45,130 nucleotides of DNA from an uncultured Pelagibacteraceae bacterium (GTDB lineage: Bacteria > Pseudomonadota > Alphaproteobacteria > Pelagibacterales > Pelagibacteraceae). A model generated the notes under the pieces. The model did no database searches. It had not been told where the DNA came from and saw only the letters and a list, made by a program, of their open reading frames with translations. The DNA lies in contig CACBCU010000008.1 of assembly GCA_902537895.1 (NCBI GenBank), positions 1-45,130 on the forward strand. Reading direction: 5' to 3'. The translations under genes and the position numbers were made by a program. Positions 7,559 to 16,661 of the stretch are shown one piece after another. The stretch's first letter is position 1. Every line of letters begins with the position of its first letter.

Positions 7559-8428
7559 ATGAAAAGATCTACAAAAACAATATCAATAATTTTAATATTT
7601 TTTCTTGTTATTGCAGCCGTAATTATTTCAAGAACTTTAATAGCCAATCATTTTAAAAAAAAATTTAGTAAGATACCTCCTCCTGGAATAATAGTTACAG
7701 AGGTGATAAACAAAGAATTTTCAGAAAGAATTGAAACTTTTGGCACCGCAATTTCCAAAAAATCACAAACTTTCAAAATTAAAAAAGACGACCTCCTAGG
7801 TGATTTAGAGCTTAAAGATTTTGTAAAAAAAGGAGATAAATTAATAAGTTTAAAGAGTGGAGATATTATTGCACCGTTTAGTGGTGTGCTCGGTTATACA
7901 GGGCTTACAGAGGATATTTTGGTCTCGAATAACATATTCATTATTACGCTAGATGATAATTCTGAAATTTACTCAGATATAAAGATTCCTGAAAGTTATT
8001 CTGCATCAATAAAAAAAGGACTTCCAGTAGAAGTAAAATTATCAAGCTACAAAGATAAAGTTTTTTCTGGAGAAGTTGATTTTGTTTCAAGTAGAATAAA
8101 TGCAGACACACGAAGTTTATTATCTAGAATTAAAGTGAATAATTCAAACCAAGAATTAATTTCAGGCTCATTGTTGGAGGTTAGTATAAAATTTAACTTA
8201 AGAAATTCATTAAGCGTGCCCGATACCAGCGTGATGATTGAAGGTGATAAATCATATGTTTATAAAATTAATGGTTCAAATATTGCTAATAAAACTGAGG
8301 TAAAGACAGGATTAAGAAGTAATAGAAATATTGAGATAATCTCTGGACTTGATGAAGGAGAAACTGTTGTAGCTGAGGGCCTTAAAAAAGTTAGACCCAA
8401 CGGTAAAATCAAACCTATTACAAAATAA
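7559..8428 (+). CDS. RND efflux periplasmic adaptor (membrane fusion protein), compact form
   Basis: The 289-residue product has an N-terminal membrane anchor (residues ~8-28) followed by periplasmic adaptor domains: a lipoyl/barrel-sandwich part (~55-125), a beta-barrel (~135-205) and a membrane-proximal domain (~205-285, ending GLDEGETVVAEGLKKVRPNGKIKP). The two lipoyl half-motifs (FVKKGDKLISL and IIAPFSGVLG) are only a few residues apart, so the long alpha-helical hairpin that normally docks onto a TolC-type channel is essentially missing. It lies immediately before the pump gene with no gap, so the two form one unit. I cannot infer the substrate. Confidence 0.88.
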   Translation: MKRSTKTISIILIFFLVIAAVIISRTLIANHFKKKFSKIPPPGIIVTEVINKEFSERIETFGTAISKKSQTFKIKKDDLLGDLELKDFVKKGDKLISLKSGDIIAPFSGVLGYTGLTEDILVSNNIFIITLDDNSEIYSDIKIPESYSASIKKGLPVEVKLSSYKDKVFSGEVDFVSSRINADTRSLLSRIKVNNSNQELISGSLLEVSIKFNLRNSLSVPDTSVMIEGDKSYVYKINGSNIANKTEVKTGLRSNRNIEIISGLDEGETVVAEGLKKVRPNGKIKPITK

Positions 8429-11400
8429 ATGTTTATCACTGAATTAAGTATAAAAAGACCTGCGGTATCATGGGTAATGTCCCTAATACTAATTATTTTT
8501 GGATTATTTGTATTTTGGAAATTACCAGTTAGAGAACTTCCTGATGGTATTCAACCACCTGTAGTTCAAGTACAAGTAAATTATAACTCAGCATCAGCGT
8601 CAATAATAGATCAAGAAGTTACTCAAGTTATTGAAGATGTAATAGGGGGTGCTGAAGGAATAAAGAACATAGATTCTAAATCTGAAAATGGCAGGAGCAC
8701 AATAAATGTTGAGTTTGATACAAGTATAAATTTGGATAACGCTGCAAATGATATTAGAGAAAGAGTTGCAAGAGTTGTTGATAATTTACCTACAGAGTCA
8801 GAACCTCCACAGATATTAAAAAGAGCTGCGGGTTTTACAACAACAATGTGGTTATCCTTGTCCTCGTCTACTTGGAGTGATCTTGAATTAGGAGATTATG
8901 CGAAAAGATATTTGATAGATCAATTTTCAAGTGTAAAAAATGTTGGAAGAATATTAGTTGGTGGTCTAAGAGAATTAAGTATTAGAGTTTGGATTGATCC
9001 GATTAAACTGGCGGCAAATGATCTAACAATAAATGAAGTTGAAGTTGCAATGCGGGGAGAAAATATTAGTCTTCCAGCTGGAACTCTTGAGGCAGATAAC
9101 ATTGATCTAACGCTTAATTTAGACAAATCCTATAATGATATAGATTCTATTAAACAATTACCGATAAAAAAAACTAATAATAAAGTTATTTTATTATCTG
9201 ATATTGCAAATATTGAATTTGGACCTGTTTCAGAAAAAACTCTTTTCAAAGCTCAAACTAAAGATCAAATAAATTTGAAAACTGTTGGAATTGGTATTTA
9301 TGCAAGAAGTGGTGCATCAACAGTTGAGCTTTCAAAGGATATTAAAAAAAAGATAATTGAAGTAAGAAAATCTTTGCCTGAAGAACTAGATTTAAGAGTC
9401 TCATTTAATAGAGCTAATTATGTGGAGGCTGCAATTGAGGAAGTATACAAAACCTTGGTTATAGCGTTTGTTTTGGTTGTTTTAATAATCTATTTATTCT
9501 TGGGAAATCTCAAAGCTGTAGTTGTGCCAGCTATTGCACTTCCGGTAAGCTTAATAGCCTCTTTTTTAGGTCTTTATATTTTTGGTCTATCAATAAATAT
9601 TTTTGTGCTTTTAAGTTTTATATTGGCCATAGGCATAATTACAGATGACTCTGTAATCATGACAGACGCGATATATAGAAGAATAGAAAATGGAGAAACA
9701 CCGCTTGTTGCAGCCTACAAAGGATCTAAACAAATATCATTTGCAATAATCGCAACAACACTAATTTTGGTTGCTGTGTTCCTTCCGCTAATATTTATTG
9801 AGGGAATTTCTGGGACATTATTTAGAGAAACTGCAATTGCATTGTCATTTTCAATAGTAATTTCATCTTTTGTAGCATTAACACTGTCACCAATGCTTGC
9901 TAGTAAATTCTTAAATAAAAAAAGCTCAAAGAAAATTTTTATACAAAAATTTGAGAAAGTTTTTTTAAATTTCGCCAAATTTTATAGAGAAACCTTAGAT
10001 GTTATTGTTCACAAAACTAAATTAGTGGGTATTTTTATTATCTTTATAATTATTTCTTCTATCTTATTATTTAGTTTTTCAAAAAAGGAATTGTTGCCTA
10101 TGGAAGATCGTGGTGCTTATTTAATTATAGGAGCTACTGATGAGGGAAGCTCTTTTGAATATACACAAGAACAAGCGCAAAAAGTTGAGGCTAGGTTAAT
10201 ACCACTTTTACAATCTGAAGATAGTCCTTACTCAAGATTTATTATGCGGGTACCTGGATTTGGAAACTCAGCAAACTCATTTAATAGTTTTATTATAATT
10301 GCTCTTTTAGATGATTGGAAAAAAAGAAAAAAAGGACAACAAATAATCTTAAGAGAGGCAATTGGAAAAATTGTTACTCTCCCCCAAGCCCTGGCTTTTC
10401 CTATATCACCCCAATCAATAAGAGTTTCTAATTACAATAAGCCAGTGCAAATGGTTATTTATGGTAACAGCTACGAAGAACTCGAGGAAATTCAAACACA
10501 AATAATTCGAAAAATTAGATCTAACAAAAATCTCTCAAGAATTGAATCTGATTACAATAGAAATAAACCTGAGGTAAAATTAATAATAAATAAAAATAAA
10601 GCTAAAGATCTAGGGGTCTCCACAAAAGCTATTGGAGAAACTCTAGAAACTCTTTATGGTGGCAAGAGAATTACTACTTTTAATAAATTAGGTAGAGAAT
10701 ATCCAATTATTGTCCAACAATATTTATCAGATAGGAGAAATAAAGAGGGAGTTTCAAAGATATTTGTTCGTTCCGATACTACTGGAAAACTAATCTCACT
10801 TGCAAATTTAGTAAGCTTTAAAGAGGAAGGCTCTGCAAAAGAATTATCAAGGTACAACAGACAAAGAGCAGTAACAATATCTGCAAATATTAATGAAGGC
10901 TATACATTAATTGAAGCAATAAGATTTTTTGAAGACATAATGAAAAATTTAGCCCCAAAAAATCAAATTACTTGGAAAGGAAAATCTGAGGAAATTAAAG
11001 AGACAAGTAATGAATTGTTTATAATATTTATTTTATCTTTACTAACTGCTTATTTGGTAATGGCTGCAACCTTTAATTCTTTTATTCATCCATTTATAAT
11101 TGTTTTAACTGTTCCATTAGCAATATTTGGTGGATTAGTTTTCATATTATTTTTAAACAGTTCTGTGAATATTTTTTCTCAGATTGCTCTCATCATTCTC
11201 ATAGGTATCTCTACAAAAAATAGTATTTTAATAGTCGATTATGCCAATCGAATAAGAACTACAGGCAAAAATATTGAGTCAGCAGTAAAAGAGGCATGCT
11301 CAGTAAGGTTTAGACCAATCATCATGACATCTTTAAGTACTATGATTGCAATGGTGCCACTTGTTATAGGCAATATTGGACCGGGTGCTGGCGAGGGTTC

Positions 11401-11557
11401 AAGATTGGCTGTGGGTTCAACTATTCTAGGTGGAATGATTATTTCAACATTTTTTACGTTATATATTACTCCATCAATGTACTTAGCTTTAGCTAAAAAT
11501 ACGAAGAGAATAGATGAAGTTGATTTAGAATTAAAAAAAGAGTTATCTAAAAAATAA
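8429..11557 (+). CDS. RND family efflux pump permease (AcrB/MexF-like)
   Basis: The 1042-residue inner-membrane proton antiporter has the duplicated RND architecture: membrane segment 1, a large periplasmic loop, a six-helix bundle, then the same again. The proton-relay Asp pair is D406-D407 in IITDDSVIM, and the partner Lys is in GISTKNSILIVDY of the second half. SIKRPAVSWVMSLILIIFG at the start is the usual family N-terminus. The ATG follows the adaptor stop directly (TAAATG). No outer-membrane channel gene is in this window, so the pump must use a channel encoded elsewhere or work without one. Its 3' end overlaps a minus-strand gene by 11 bp. Confidence 0.95.
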   Translation: MFITELSIKRPAVSWVMSLILIIFGLFVFWKLPVRELPDGIQPPVVQVQVNYNSASASIIDQEVTQVIEDVIGGAEGIKNIDSKSENGRSTINVEFDTSINLDNAANDIRERVARVVDNLPTESEPPQILKRAAGFTTTMWLSLSSSTWSDLELGDYAKRYLIDQFSSVKNVGRILVGGLRELSIRVWIDPIKLAANDLTINEVEVAMRGENISLPAGTLEADNIDLTLNLDKSYNDIDSIKQLPIKKTNNKVILLSDIANIEFGPVSEKTLFKAQTKDQINLKTVGIGIYARSGASTVELSKDIKKKIIEVRKSLPEELDLRVSFNRANYVEAAIEEVYKTLVIAFVLVVLIIYLFLGNLKAVVVPAIALPVSLIASFLGLYIFGLSINIFVLLSFILAIGIITDDSVIMTDAIYRRIENGETPLVAAYKGSKQISFAIIATTLILVAVFLPLIFIEGISGTLFRETAIALSFSIVISSFVALTLSPMLASKFLNKKSSKKIFIQKFEKVFLNFAKFYRETLDVIVHKTKLVGIFIIFIIISSILLFSFSKKELLPMEDRGAYLIIGATDEGSSFEYTQEQAQKVEARLIPLLQSEDSPYSRFIMRVPGFGNSANSFNSFIIIALLDDWKKRKKGQQIILREAIGKIVTLPQALAFPISPQSIRVSNYNKPVQMVIYGNSYEELEEIQTQIIRKIRSNKNLSRIESDYNRNKPEVKLIINKNKAKDLGVSTKAIGETLETLYGGKRITTFNKLGREYPIIVQQYLSDRRNKEGVSKIFVRSDTTGKLISLANLVSFKEEGSAKELSRYNRQRAVTISANINEGYTLIEAIRFFEDIMKNLAPKNQITWKGKSEEIKETSNELFIIFILSLLTAYLVMAATFNSFIHPFIIVLTVPLAIFGGLVFILFLNSSVNIFSQIALIILIGISTKNSILIVDYANRIRTTGKNIESAVKEACSVRFRPIIMTSLSTMIAMVPLVIGNIGPGAGEGSRLAVGSTILGGMIISTFFTLYITPSMYLALAKNTKRIDEVDLELKKELSKK

Positions 11558-12146
11558 TATATTTATTTTTATTAAGAGATTTACTACACTCTGATAATTG
11601 TCTCCTATAAAGGCCAGCTTGTTTTTCCACTTTTTTGGCTAATCCAATTACCTTCTTATTCTTTTTGTAATGTTTGAAATTCCCCCAACCCTCATGGTAA
11701 GCAAGATACTGTTTGAAAGCATCTTTTTTTGAAATTTTTAAAATTGTTTCAGATTTATTTGTATACCAACCAATAAAGTCTACACTATCTTTAAATCTTG
11801 CTCTTGTAGCTAATTTGTTTCCAGTCTCTTTTTTATATTGCTCCCATGTTCCTTTAACGGCTTGTGAGTAACCGAATGAACTTGATGGTCTTTTATAAGG
11901 AATAACTTTAAAAATTTTTTGTCTTGCAGGTTTTGCTAACCAATCGAAGTCTGACTCCATTTTTATAATTGCTAGTTGAATATAAATCGGGGTGCCCCAT
12001 TTTTTTTCAACTTTTTTTGTGTGCTTATACCAAAGATATCTCTCGTTAAATATTGAGCAACTATTTGAAGTATTTGATGGAATTGATGAACAACTTGTTA
12101 ACAAAAAAAAAAATAAAATAATTAGTTTATTTTTTAAATGAGCCAT
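11547..12146 (-). CDS. Lytic-transglycosylase-like (SLT domain) lipoprotein
   Basis: The 199-residue product has a lipoprotein signal peptide with lipobox LTSC (Cys19). The SLT/lysozyme-like region shows the likely catalytic Glu64 in IKMESDF, then SSFGYSQAVKGTWEQY and YLAYHEGWGNF, which correspond to the E-S, G-x-x-Q and A-Y motifs of lytic transglycosylases. Such enzymes cleave the glycan strand of peptidoglycan to give 1,6-anhydro-muropeptides, the substrates of AmpG and AmgK, whose genes are elsewhere in this window. The start overlaps the upstream VanZ-like gene by 20 bp. A purely structural role is possible because the family match is by motif only. Confidence 0.75.
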   Translation of the reverse strand: MAHLKNKLIILFFFLLTSCSSIPSNTSNSCSIFNERYLWYKHTKKVEKKWGTPIYIQLAIIKMESDFDWLAKPARQKIFKVIPYKRPSSSFGYSQAVKGTWEQYKKETGNKLATRARFKDSVDFIGWYTNKSETILKISKKDAFKQYLAYHEGWGNFKHYKKNKKVIGLAKKVEKQAGLYRRQLSECSKSLNKNKYIIF

Positions 12147-12522
12147 ATTTATTTATAATTTTCTTAATGAAAATTACAACTATCACTCCAAATATATTTC
12201 CAAAAAGGTCTTGCCATTGAAAACTTCTTTCAGGTATCAATAAGTGAAAAACTTCTAGAATTATCGATAATACAAGCAAGTAGATTATTAATATTTTAGT
12301 TTCATTAAATTTATAAAAGGTAAGAAAACCTACCATTGATAACAGAATGAAGACGTAAAAATGATTCGATGATATTATAAAGTCTGGAGTTATTTGAGGT
12401 TGCATTTTAATATCACCATGTAGAAAAAAGCCAATTAAACTACCTGGAAATATATATAAAAAAATCAGACAAAAGTTCAGAAAGTAAAAAATTATTTTAT
12501 ATTTAGAAAAAAATTTTATCAT
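12127..12522 (-). CDS. VanZ-like membrane protein
   Basis: The 131-residue protein has about four membrane segments. The central signature IILEVFHLLIPERSFQWQDLFGNIFG matches VanZ-like proteins, in which an E-x-x-Q/H, an Arg and D-x-x-x-N-x-x-G are conserved. The domain is widespread in envelope-related membrane proteins, but its function in non-resistant bacteria is unknown. It overlaps the following lipoprotein gene by 20 bp, implying co-expression, and is divergent from gpmA. Confidence 0.72.
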   Translation of the reverse strand: MIKFFSKYKIIFYFLNFCLIFLYIFPGSLIGFFLHGDIKMQPQITPDFIISSNHFYVFILLSMVGFLTFYKFNETKILIIYLLVLSIILEVFHLLIPERSFQWQDLFGNIFGVIVVIFIKKIINKYGSFKK

Positions 12523-12565
12523 TAATTATATAGTTTTATTTATAAATATATTTTAAAAATATAAT

Positions 12566-13279
12566 ATGAGTTTTTTAATACTTGTAAGACACGGACAAAG
12601 TACTTGGAATCTTGAGAAAAAATTTACAGGATGGGTTGACGTAGATATTACAGAAACAGGCAAATCTGAAGCTAAAAAAGCAGGTCAACTTATTAAGGAA
12701 CAAAACCTTAAAATAAATTATTATTATTCATCTGTTCAGTTAAGAGCAAAACATACCCTAAAAATTATAAAAGAAATTTTAAATGATGAAAAAGAGTTCA
12801 AATCTGCTTGGCAGCTTAACGAGAGACACTATGGAGCTCTTACTGGGTTAAATAAGATTGAAATGGCAAAAAAAATTGGGGAAAAAAAAGTGCACGAGTT
12901 TCGTAGATCTTGGGATATGAAACCAGATGCCCTAAGTAAAGAAAGTCCACACCACCCTAGTAACATAAGTATTTATAAAGATATTCCAGAGGAGCTTATT
13001 CCAAGCACAGAGTCTTTAAAAGATACTTACAACAGAGTCGTTAAATTTTTTGAGGAAGAAATCCAAGAAAAATTAAGAGATACTAATATTTTAATTTCTG
13101 CCCATGGCAATTCTATTAGAGCTTTATGCAAAAAACTTTTTGAATTAGATGACAATCTGATTTCAAATCTTGAAATACCTACGGGAAATCCTTTGTTGAT
13201 AAAGTTAGACAACAGTTTGAAAATCACAAAATGTGAGTATCTTGATAAAGAGAGGGCTAAAGATCTTTTAGTTTTTTGA
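12566..13279 (+). CDS. gpmA: 2,3-bisphosphoglycerate-dependent phosphoglycerate mutase
   Basis: The 237-residue glycolytic/gluconeogenic enzyme interconverts 3- and 2-phosphoglycerate in the cytoplasm. The phosphohistidine motif is LVRHGQSTWN with His9, FTGWVDVDIT follows, and the second catalytic His is in SAHGNSIRALCK. ERHYGALTG is also conserved. The gene starts straight after an AT-rich stretch with no evident Shine-Dalgarno, and a TATAAT abuts the ATG. Its 3' end overlaps the facing murU gene by 23 bp, the longest convergent overlap in the window. Confidence 0.95.
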   Translation: MSFLILVRHGQSTWNLEKKFTGWVDVDITETGKSEAKKAGQLIKEQNLKINYYYSSVQLRAKHTLKIIKEILNDEKEFKSAWQLNERHYGALTGLNKIEMAKKIGEKKVHEFRRSWDMKPDALSKESPHHPSNISIYKDIPEELIPSTESLKDTYNRVVKFFEEEIQEKLRDTNILISAHGNSIRALCKKLFELDDNLISNLEIPTGNPLLIKLDNSLKITKCEYLDKERAKDLLVF

Positions 13280-13946
13280 AAGTTTCTAAATTAGTTAAAT
13301 GATAGAATTTATTTAAGCTTTCATATCCATTAAGTTGATTTTTTTTTCGTAATTCTTTCCATACTTCTATAATTGAAAAGTTTTTTAAATTGTAATTTTC
13401 AAACAAACTTTTATTGAAAATTTTACAACCAATATAAATAAAATTATTATTTACACTTTTTTGTAATAAATTATCTTTTAATTCAAAATCTCCATTAAAG
13501 TTCTTATCAAAACTTAATTTCTTATCTGCAACTAAAAGAATGCAATTCAATTTATTAGAAAAATAAAAATCTTGCATTTCATTTATTTCATTAATGTATT
13601 TATAGTTCCACAAGGTATCAGGATTAAAAACTAAAAAATCTTGATCTGTAGTATCTTTCACTAAATTCATTATACCACCGCCTGTATCCAAAATATTCTT
13701 TCCATCTTCTTTAATCTTAATATCTGCTTCAAAATTTTTTATTTTAATAAATTCATTTATCTGATCTCCAAGGTGAAATGTATTTATGAGAATTTTTTTT
13801 ATACCAAGTTTGGAAATTAAATTAATACAGTTTTCTAAAATTGTAGTATTTTTAATTTTTAGCAGAGGTTTTGGAGTTTCAAGAGTTAGGGGATTCAGTC
13901 TTTTACCAAAACCTGCACATAATATTAATGCAGTTCTAATTCTCAT
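13257..13946 (-). CDS. murU: N-acetylmuramate 1-phosphate uridylyltransferase-like nucleotidyltransferase
   Basis: The 229-residue sugar-nucleotidyltransferase has the signature CAGFGKRLNPLTLETPKPLLKI at residues ~10-30, the UTP-binding G-x-G-x-R and P-K-P-L. The metal-binding Asp is in FLVFNPDTLWN. Linkage to the AmgK-like kinase (4-bp overlap, ATGA type) identifies it as MurU rather than a glucose-1-phosphate enzyme: AmgK and MurU together convert recycled MurNAc to UDP-MurNAc, bypassing de novo synthesis. It is the last gene of the ahcY-tsaE-amgK-murU run. Confidence 0.85.
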   Translation of the reverse strand: MRIRTALILCAGFGKRLNPLTLETPKPLLKIKNTTILENCINLISKLGIKKILINTFHLGDQINEFIKIKNFEADIKIKEDGKNILDTGGGIMNLVKDTTDQDFLVFNPDTLWNYKYINEINEMQDFYFSNKLNCILLVADKKLSFDKNFNGDFELKDNLLQKSVNNNFIYIGCKIFNKSLFENYNLKNFSIIEVWKELRKKNQLNGYESLNKFYHLTNLETFKKLKDL

Positions 13947-14887
13947 TTAATTTTTTTTTCAAAATTTTGACTTAATAAACTTTTTAAATCAAAGAATACT
14001 TCGTTTTCTTTAATACGCATATTTATTAATTCCCATGTATATGGAATTAATTTAATATACTTTTTTTTTCCATCTCTCAAAGATAAACGTGTAAAAATTC
14101 CAATTATCTTAAGATTTCTTAAAACTGATAATATTTCAAAATCATTTTTAAATTTATTCTTTATCAAACTTTTTTGTTTTCTAAGGTAGTAATCATAAAC
14201 TTTTTTTTTAAATGATTTTGATGTCTTAAATCTTACATCATCAATTAGAGATGCTAAATCATATGCTCTATTTCCAATTAAAGCATCTTGACTATCTATA
14301 ACTCCTATTTCATCGCGAACTAACATAAGATTTGATACATGAAAATCTCTATGAACAAACACATCATTTTTTAATTGTAATTTTGATACTAATTTCCTAA
14401 TTATCTTCTCAAATTTTTTTGTAAAAATTTTTTTTTTAGAATTTTTTAGATTTTCCTCTGCATACCATTTGCTAAATAAATTAGCCTCATCGATTAAAAT
14501 TTTTTCATTATATTTAGGAATATAGTAAATTTTGTTTTTAAGATTTTTTATATTTTTATTCTTTACTAATTGTAACCTAATCAATAAATCTATTATTTTT
14601 TTAAAATATGAAAATTTATTAACTTTTTTTCTTCTCAGAATATTAAATATTGTGTTGTCACCAAAATCCTGAATTTCAATACAGTTTTTTTTATAATTTT
14701 CTTTAAATAATTTTGGAGCTAAAATTTTATTTTTATTTAATATTCTATTTATTGCCTCATATATAATTAAATTTTTAAATTTTTCTTTTTTTGCGAGGAC
14801 TATTATAGAATTAGTATTTTTACCTTTTTTTCTGTAAAATTCTCTAAAAGATGCATCACCCTTTATTTTTTTCAAACTTTCCATCAA
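13943..14887 (-). CDS. amgK: N-acetylmuramate/N-acetylglucosamine kinase (AmgK-like phosphotransferase)
   Basis: The 314-residue protein belongs to the aminoglycoside phosphotransferase (APH) fold. The N-lobe begins GDASFREFYR, the catalytic loop is VHRDFHVSNLM at about residues 180-190, and the metal-binding motif is GVIDSQDALIGNRAYDLASL. In alphaproteobacteria the tsaE-adjacent APH-fold kinase paired with MurU is the anomeric MurNAc kinase of cell-wall recycling. The protein is unusually Lys/Asn-rich even for this genome. It lies 3 bp after tsaE and overlaps murU by 4 bp. Confidence 0.85.
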   Translation of the reverse strand: MMESLKKIKGDASFREFYRKKGKNTNSIIVLAKKEKFKNLIIYEAINRILNKNKILAPKLFKENYKKNCIEIQDFGDNTIFNILRRKKVNKFSYFKKIIDLLIRLQLVKNKNIKNLKNKIYYIPKYNEKILIDEANLFSKWYAEENLKNSKKKIFTKKFEKIIRKLVSKLQLKNDVFVHRDFHVSNLMLVRDEIGVIDSQDALIGNRAYDLASLIDDVRFKTSKSFKKKVYDYYLRKQKSLIKNKFKNDFEILSVLRNLKIIGIFTRLSLRDGKKKYIKLIPYTWELINMRIKENEVFFDLKSLLSQNFEKKIK

Positions 14888-14890
14888 AAA

Positions 14891-15364
14891 TTATAGTTTT
14901 AGACCTTTAATTTGTACTGATCTTTTTTGATAACCATCCTCATATTTAAAAAATAATTCTATCAATTTTTCAGGTTTTTTTTGAATAATCTCGGGCCATT
15001 CTATTAATGTAATTGTATTTAGATTATCTTCAAATAAACCCAGGCTCTTTAATTCACCATCATTTTTTAACCTAAATAAATCGTAGTGATTTATGACAAA
15101 TTTATTCACATCGTATTGGTTTAAGAGATTAAATGTAGGGCTTGTCACCTCTGTAATTTTTACTTTATTTTTTTGTTGAAAAGCATTTACGAGATATTTT
15201 ATAAAAGTAGTTTTGCCTACTCCCATTTCACCGTATACAAAAACTACATAATTTGGTTTAACTTTATTTAAAAAATTTTTAGCGAATTCTTTGGTATCTT
15301 TTTCAGAGTTAAAAATTATTTTATCACTGTTAGTAGCGATAGGCATTTGGTTTGAATGGACCAT
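14891..15364 (-). CDS. tsaE: tRNA N6-adenosine threonylcarbamoylation protein TsaE
   Basis: This small ATPase is required, with TsaB and TsaD, for t6A37 modification of ANN-decoding tRNAs. Visible motifs are the Walker [30 protein letters not shown] and the Walker-B-like TLIEWPE. The start is uncertain. The reported ATG (15362-15364) has GGAG only 3 nt upstream and overlaps ahcY by 35 bp. ATG 15344-15346 (MPIATNSDK) gives a 17-bp overlap and is equally reasonable; a GTG at 15374-15376 is also in frame. It sits between ahcY and amgK in one minus-strand run. Confidence 0.9.
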   Translation of the reverse strand: MVHSNQMPIATNSDKIIFNSEKDTKEFAKNFLNKVKPNYVVFVYGEMGVGKTTFIKYLVNAFQQKNKVKITEVTSPTFNLLNQYDVNKFVINHYDLFRLKNDGELKSLGLFEDNLNTITLIEWPEIIQKKPEKLIELFFKYEDGYQKRSVQIKGLKL

Positions 15365-16616
15365 TAACTCCAACACTTATATAGTCTGCTTGATCTTTAG
15401 ACAGTTTAGTTAACTTTGCCCCAACTTTCTTTAAATGTAGAGTAGCAACTTTTTCATCTAAATGTTTTGGCAAGACATATACTTTATTTTCATAATTTTT
15501 GTGATTATTCCAAAGTTCTATTTGTGCAATTACTTGATTGGTAAATGATGCACTCATCACGAAGCTTGGGTGACCAGTTGCACATCCTAGATTGACTAGT
15601 CTACCTTCCGCTAAAAGAATTATCCTTTTTTTACTTGGTAATTCGATTTCATGGACTTGAGGTTTGATCTCTGTCCATTTATAATTTTTTAAAGCATCAA
15701 CCTGAATTTCATTATCAAAATGACCAATATTACATAGTATTGCTCTATCTTTCATTTCTCTCATATGATCAGCAGTGACAATATCTTTGTTACCAGTAGC
15801 TGTAACAATAATATCTGCTTGGCCAATAGCATCCTCCATTAAAACAACCTCATAACCTTCCATAGCCGCTTGTAGTGCACAAATTGGATCTGCTTCGGTG
15901 ACCAAAACTCTAGCGCCACTTTGTCTGAGTGAGGCGGCACTACCTTTTCCCACATCACCAAAACCTGCCACAATAGCGACTTTTCCAGACATCATTACAT
16001 CTGTTGCCCTTCGTATTCCATCTACTAAACTTTCTCTACAACCATAAAGATTATCAAATTTTGATTTTGTAACAGAGTCATTAACATTTATGGCTGGAAC
16101 TAACAGTGATTTGTCTTTTTCCATTTTATTAAGCGCTTTAATTCCAGTTGTAGTTTCTTCAGAAACGCCTTTAACGGCTTTTAATAAATCTTTGTATTCT
16201 TTATGCATTATTGCAGTAAGATCACCACCATCATCTAAAAGCATGTTTGGTTTCCAATCTTTATTTCCTATGATTGTTTGTTTAATGCACCATAAATATT
16301 CCTCTTCTGTCTCACCTTTCCAAGCATAAACGGGTATTCCTGCTTTAGCTATAGCAGCAGCTGCATGGTCTTGAGTAGAAAAAATATTGCACGATGACCA
16401 CCTTACCTCTGCACCTAAATTGGCTAATGTCTCAATCAAGACTGCTGTTTGGATAGTCATGTGCAAACAACCAATAATCTTTGCTCCTTTAAGGGGAGAT
16501 TTCCCTTTATATTCTTCTCTTAATGCCATCAATCCAGGCATCTCACTTTCAGCTATTGAGATTTCCTTACGTCCAAATTCTGCTTGAGATATATCTTTAA
16601 CTTTGAAATCTGCCAT
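15330..16616 (-). CDS. ahcY: Adenosylhomocysteinase
   Basis: The 428-residue NAD-dependent enzyme hydrolyses S-adenosylhomocysteine to homocysteine and adenosine, clearing the product of SAM-dependent methylation. Diagnostic features are [15 protein letters not shown], the NAD-binding [21 protein letters not shown] and the C-terminal KPNAYRY, where KPxxYRY is invariant. The length is typical of the alphaproteobacterial form. Only 45 bp separate it from the upstream chvG gene, and I see no recognisable SAH riboswitch in that gap. It leads into tsaE with an overlap, so ahcY, tsaE, amgK and murU likely form one transcript. Confidence 0.97.
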   Translation of the reverse strand: MADFKVKDISQAEFGRKEISIAESEMPGLMALREEYKGKSPLKGAKIIGCLHMTIQTAVLIETLANLGAEVRWSSCNIFSTQDHAAAAIAKAGIPVYAWKGETEEEYLWCIKQTIIGNKDWKPNMLLDDGGDLTAIMHKEYKDLLKAVKGVSEETTTGIKALNKMEKDKSLLVPAINVNDSVTKSKFDNLYGCRESLVDGIRRATDVMMSGKVAIVAGFGDVGKGSAASLRQSGARVLVTEADPICALQAAMEGYEVVLMEDAIGQADIIVTATGNKDIVTADHMREMKDRAILCNIGHFDNEIQVDALKNYKWTEIKPQVHEIELPSKKRIILLAEGRLVNLGCATGHPSFVMSASFTNQVIAQIELWNNHKNYENKVYVLPKHLDEKVATLHLKKVGAKLTKLSKDQADYISVGVNGPFKPNAYRY

Positions 16617-16661
16617 GTTCTGGATCTTCTAACAACAAAGTTTTAATTAATCAATAGAACT

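Noticed and set aside
12560-12565. Consensus TATAAT directly before the gpmA ATG
   Set aside because: A -10 box there would start transcription inside the gene, and no later conserved start exists because the catalytic RHG motif is at residues 8-10. In AT-rich DNA this hexamer is expected by chance.
16617-16661. SAH riboswitch before ahcY
   Set aside because: The gap is only 45 bp and lacks the conserved GC-rich SAH aptamer core. Only a weak AAAGTT/AACTTT repeat is seen.
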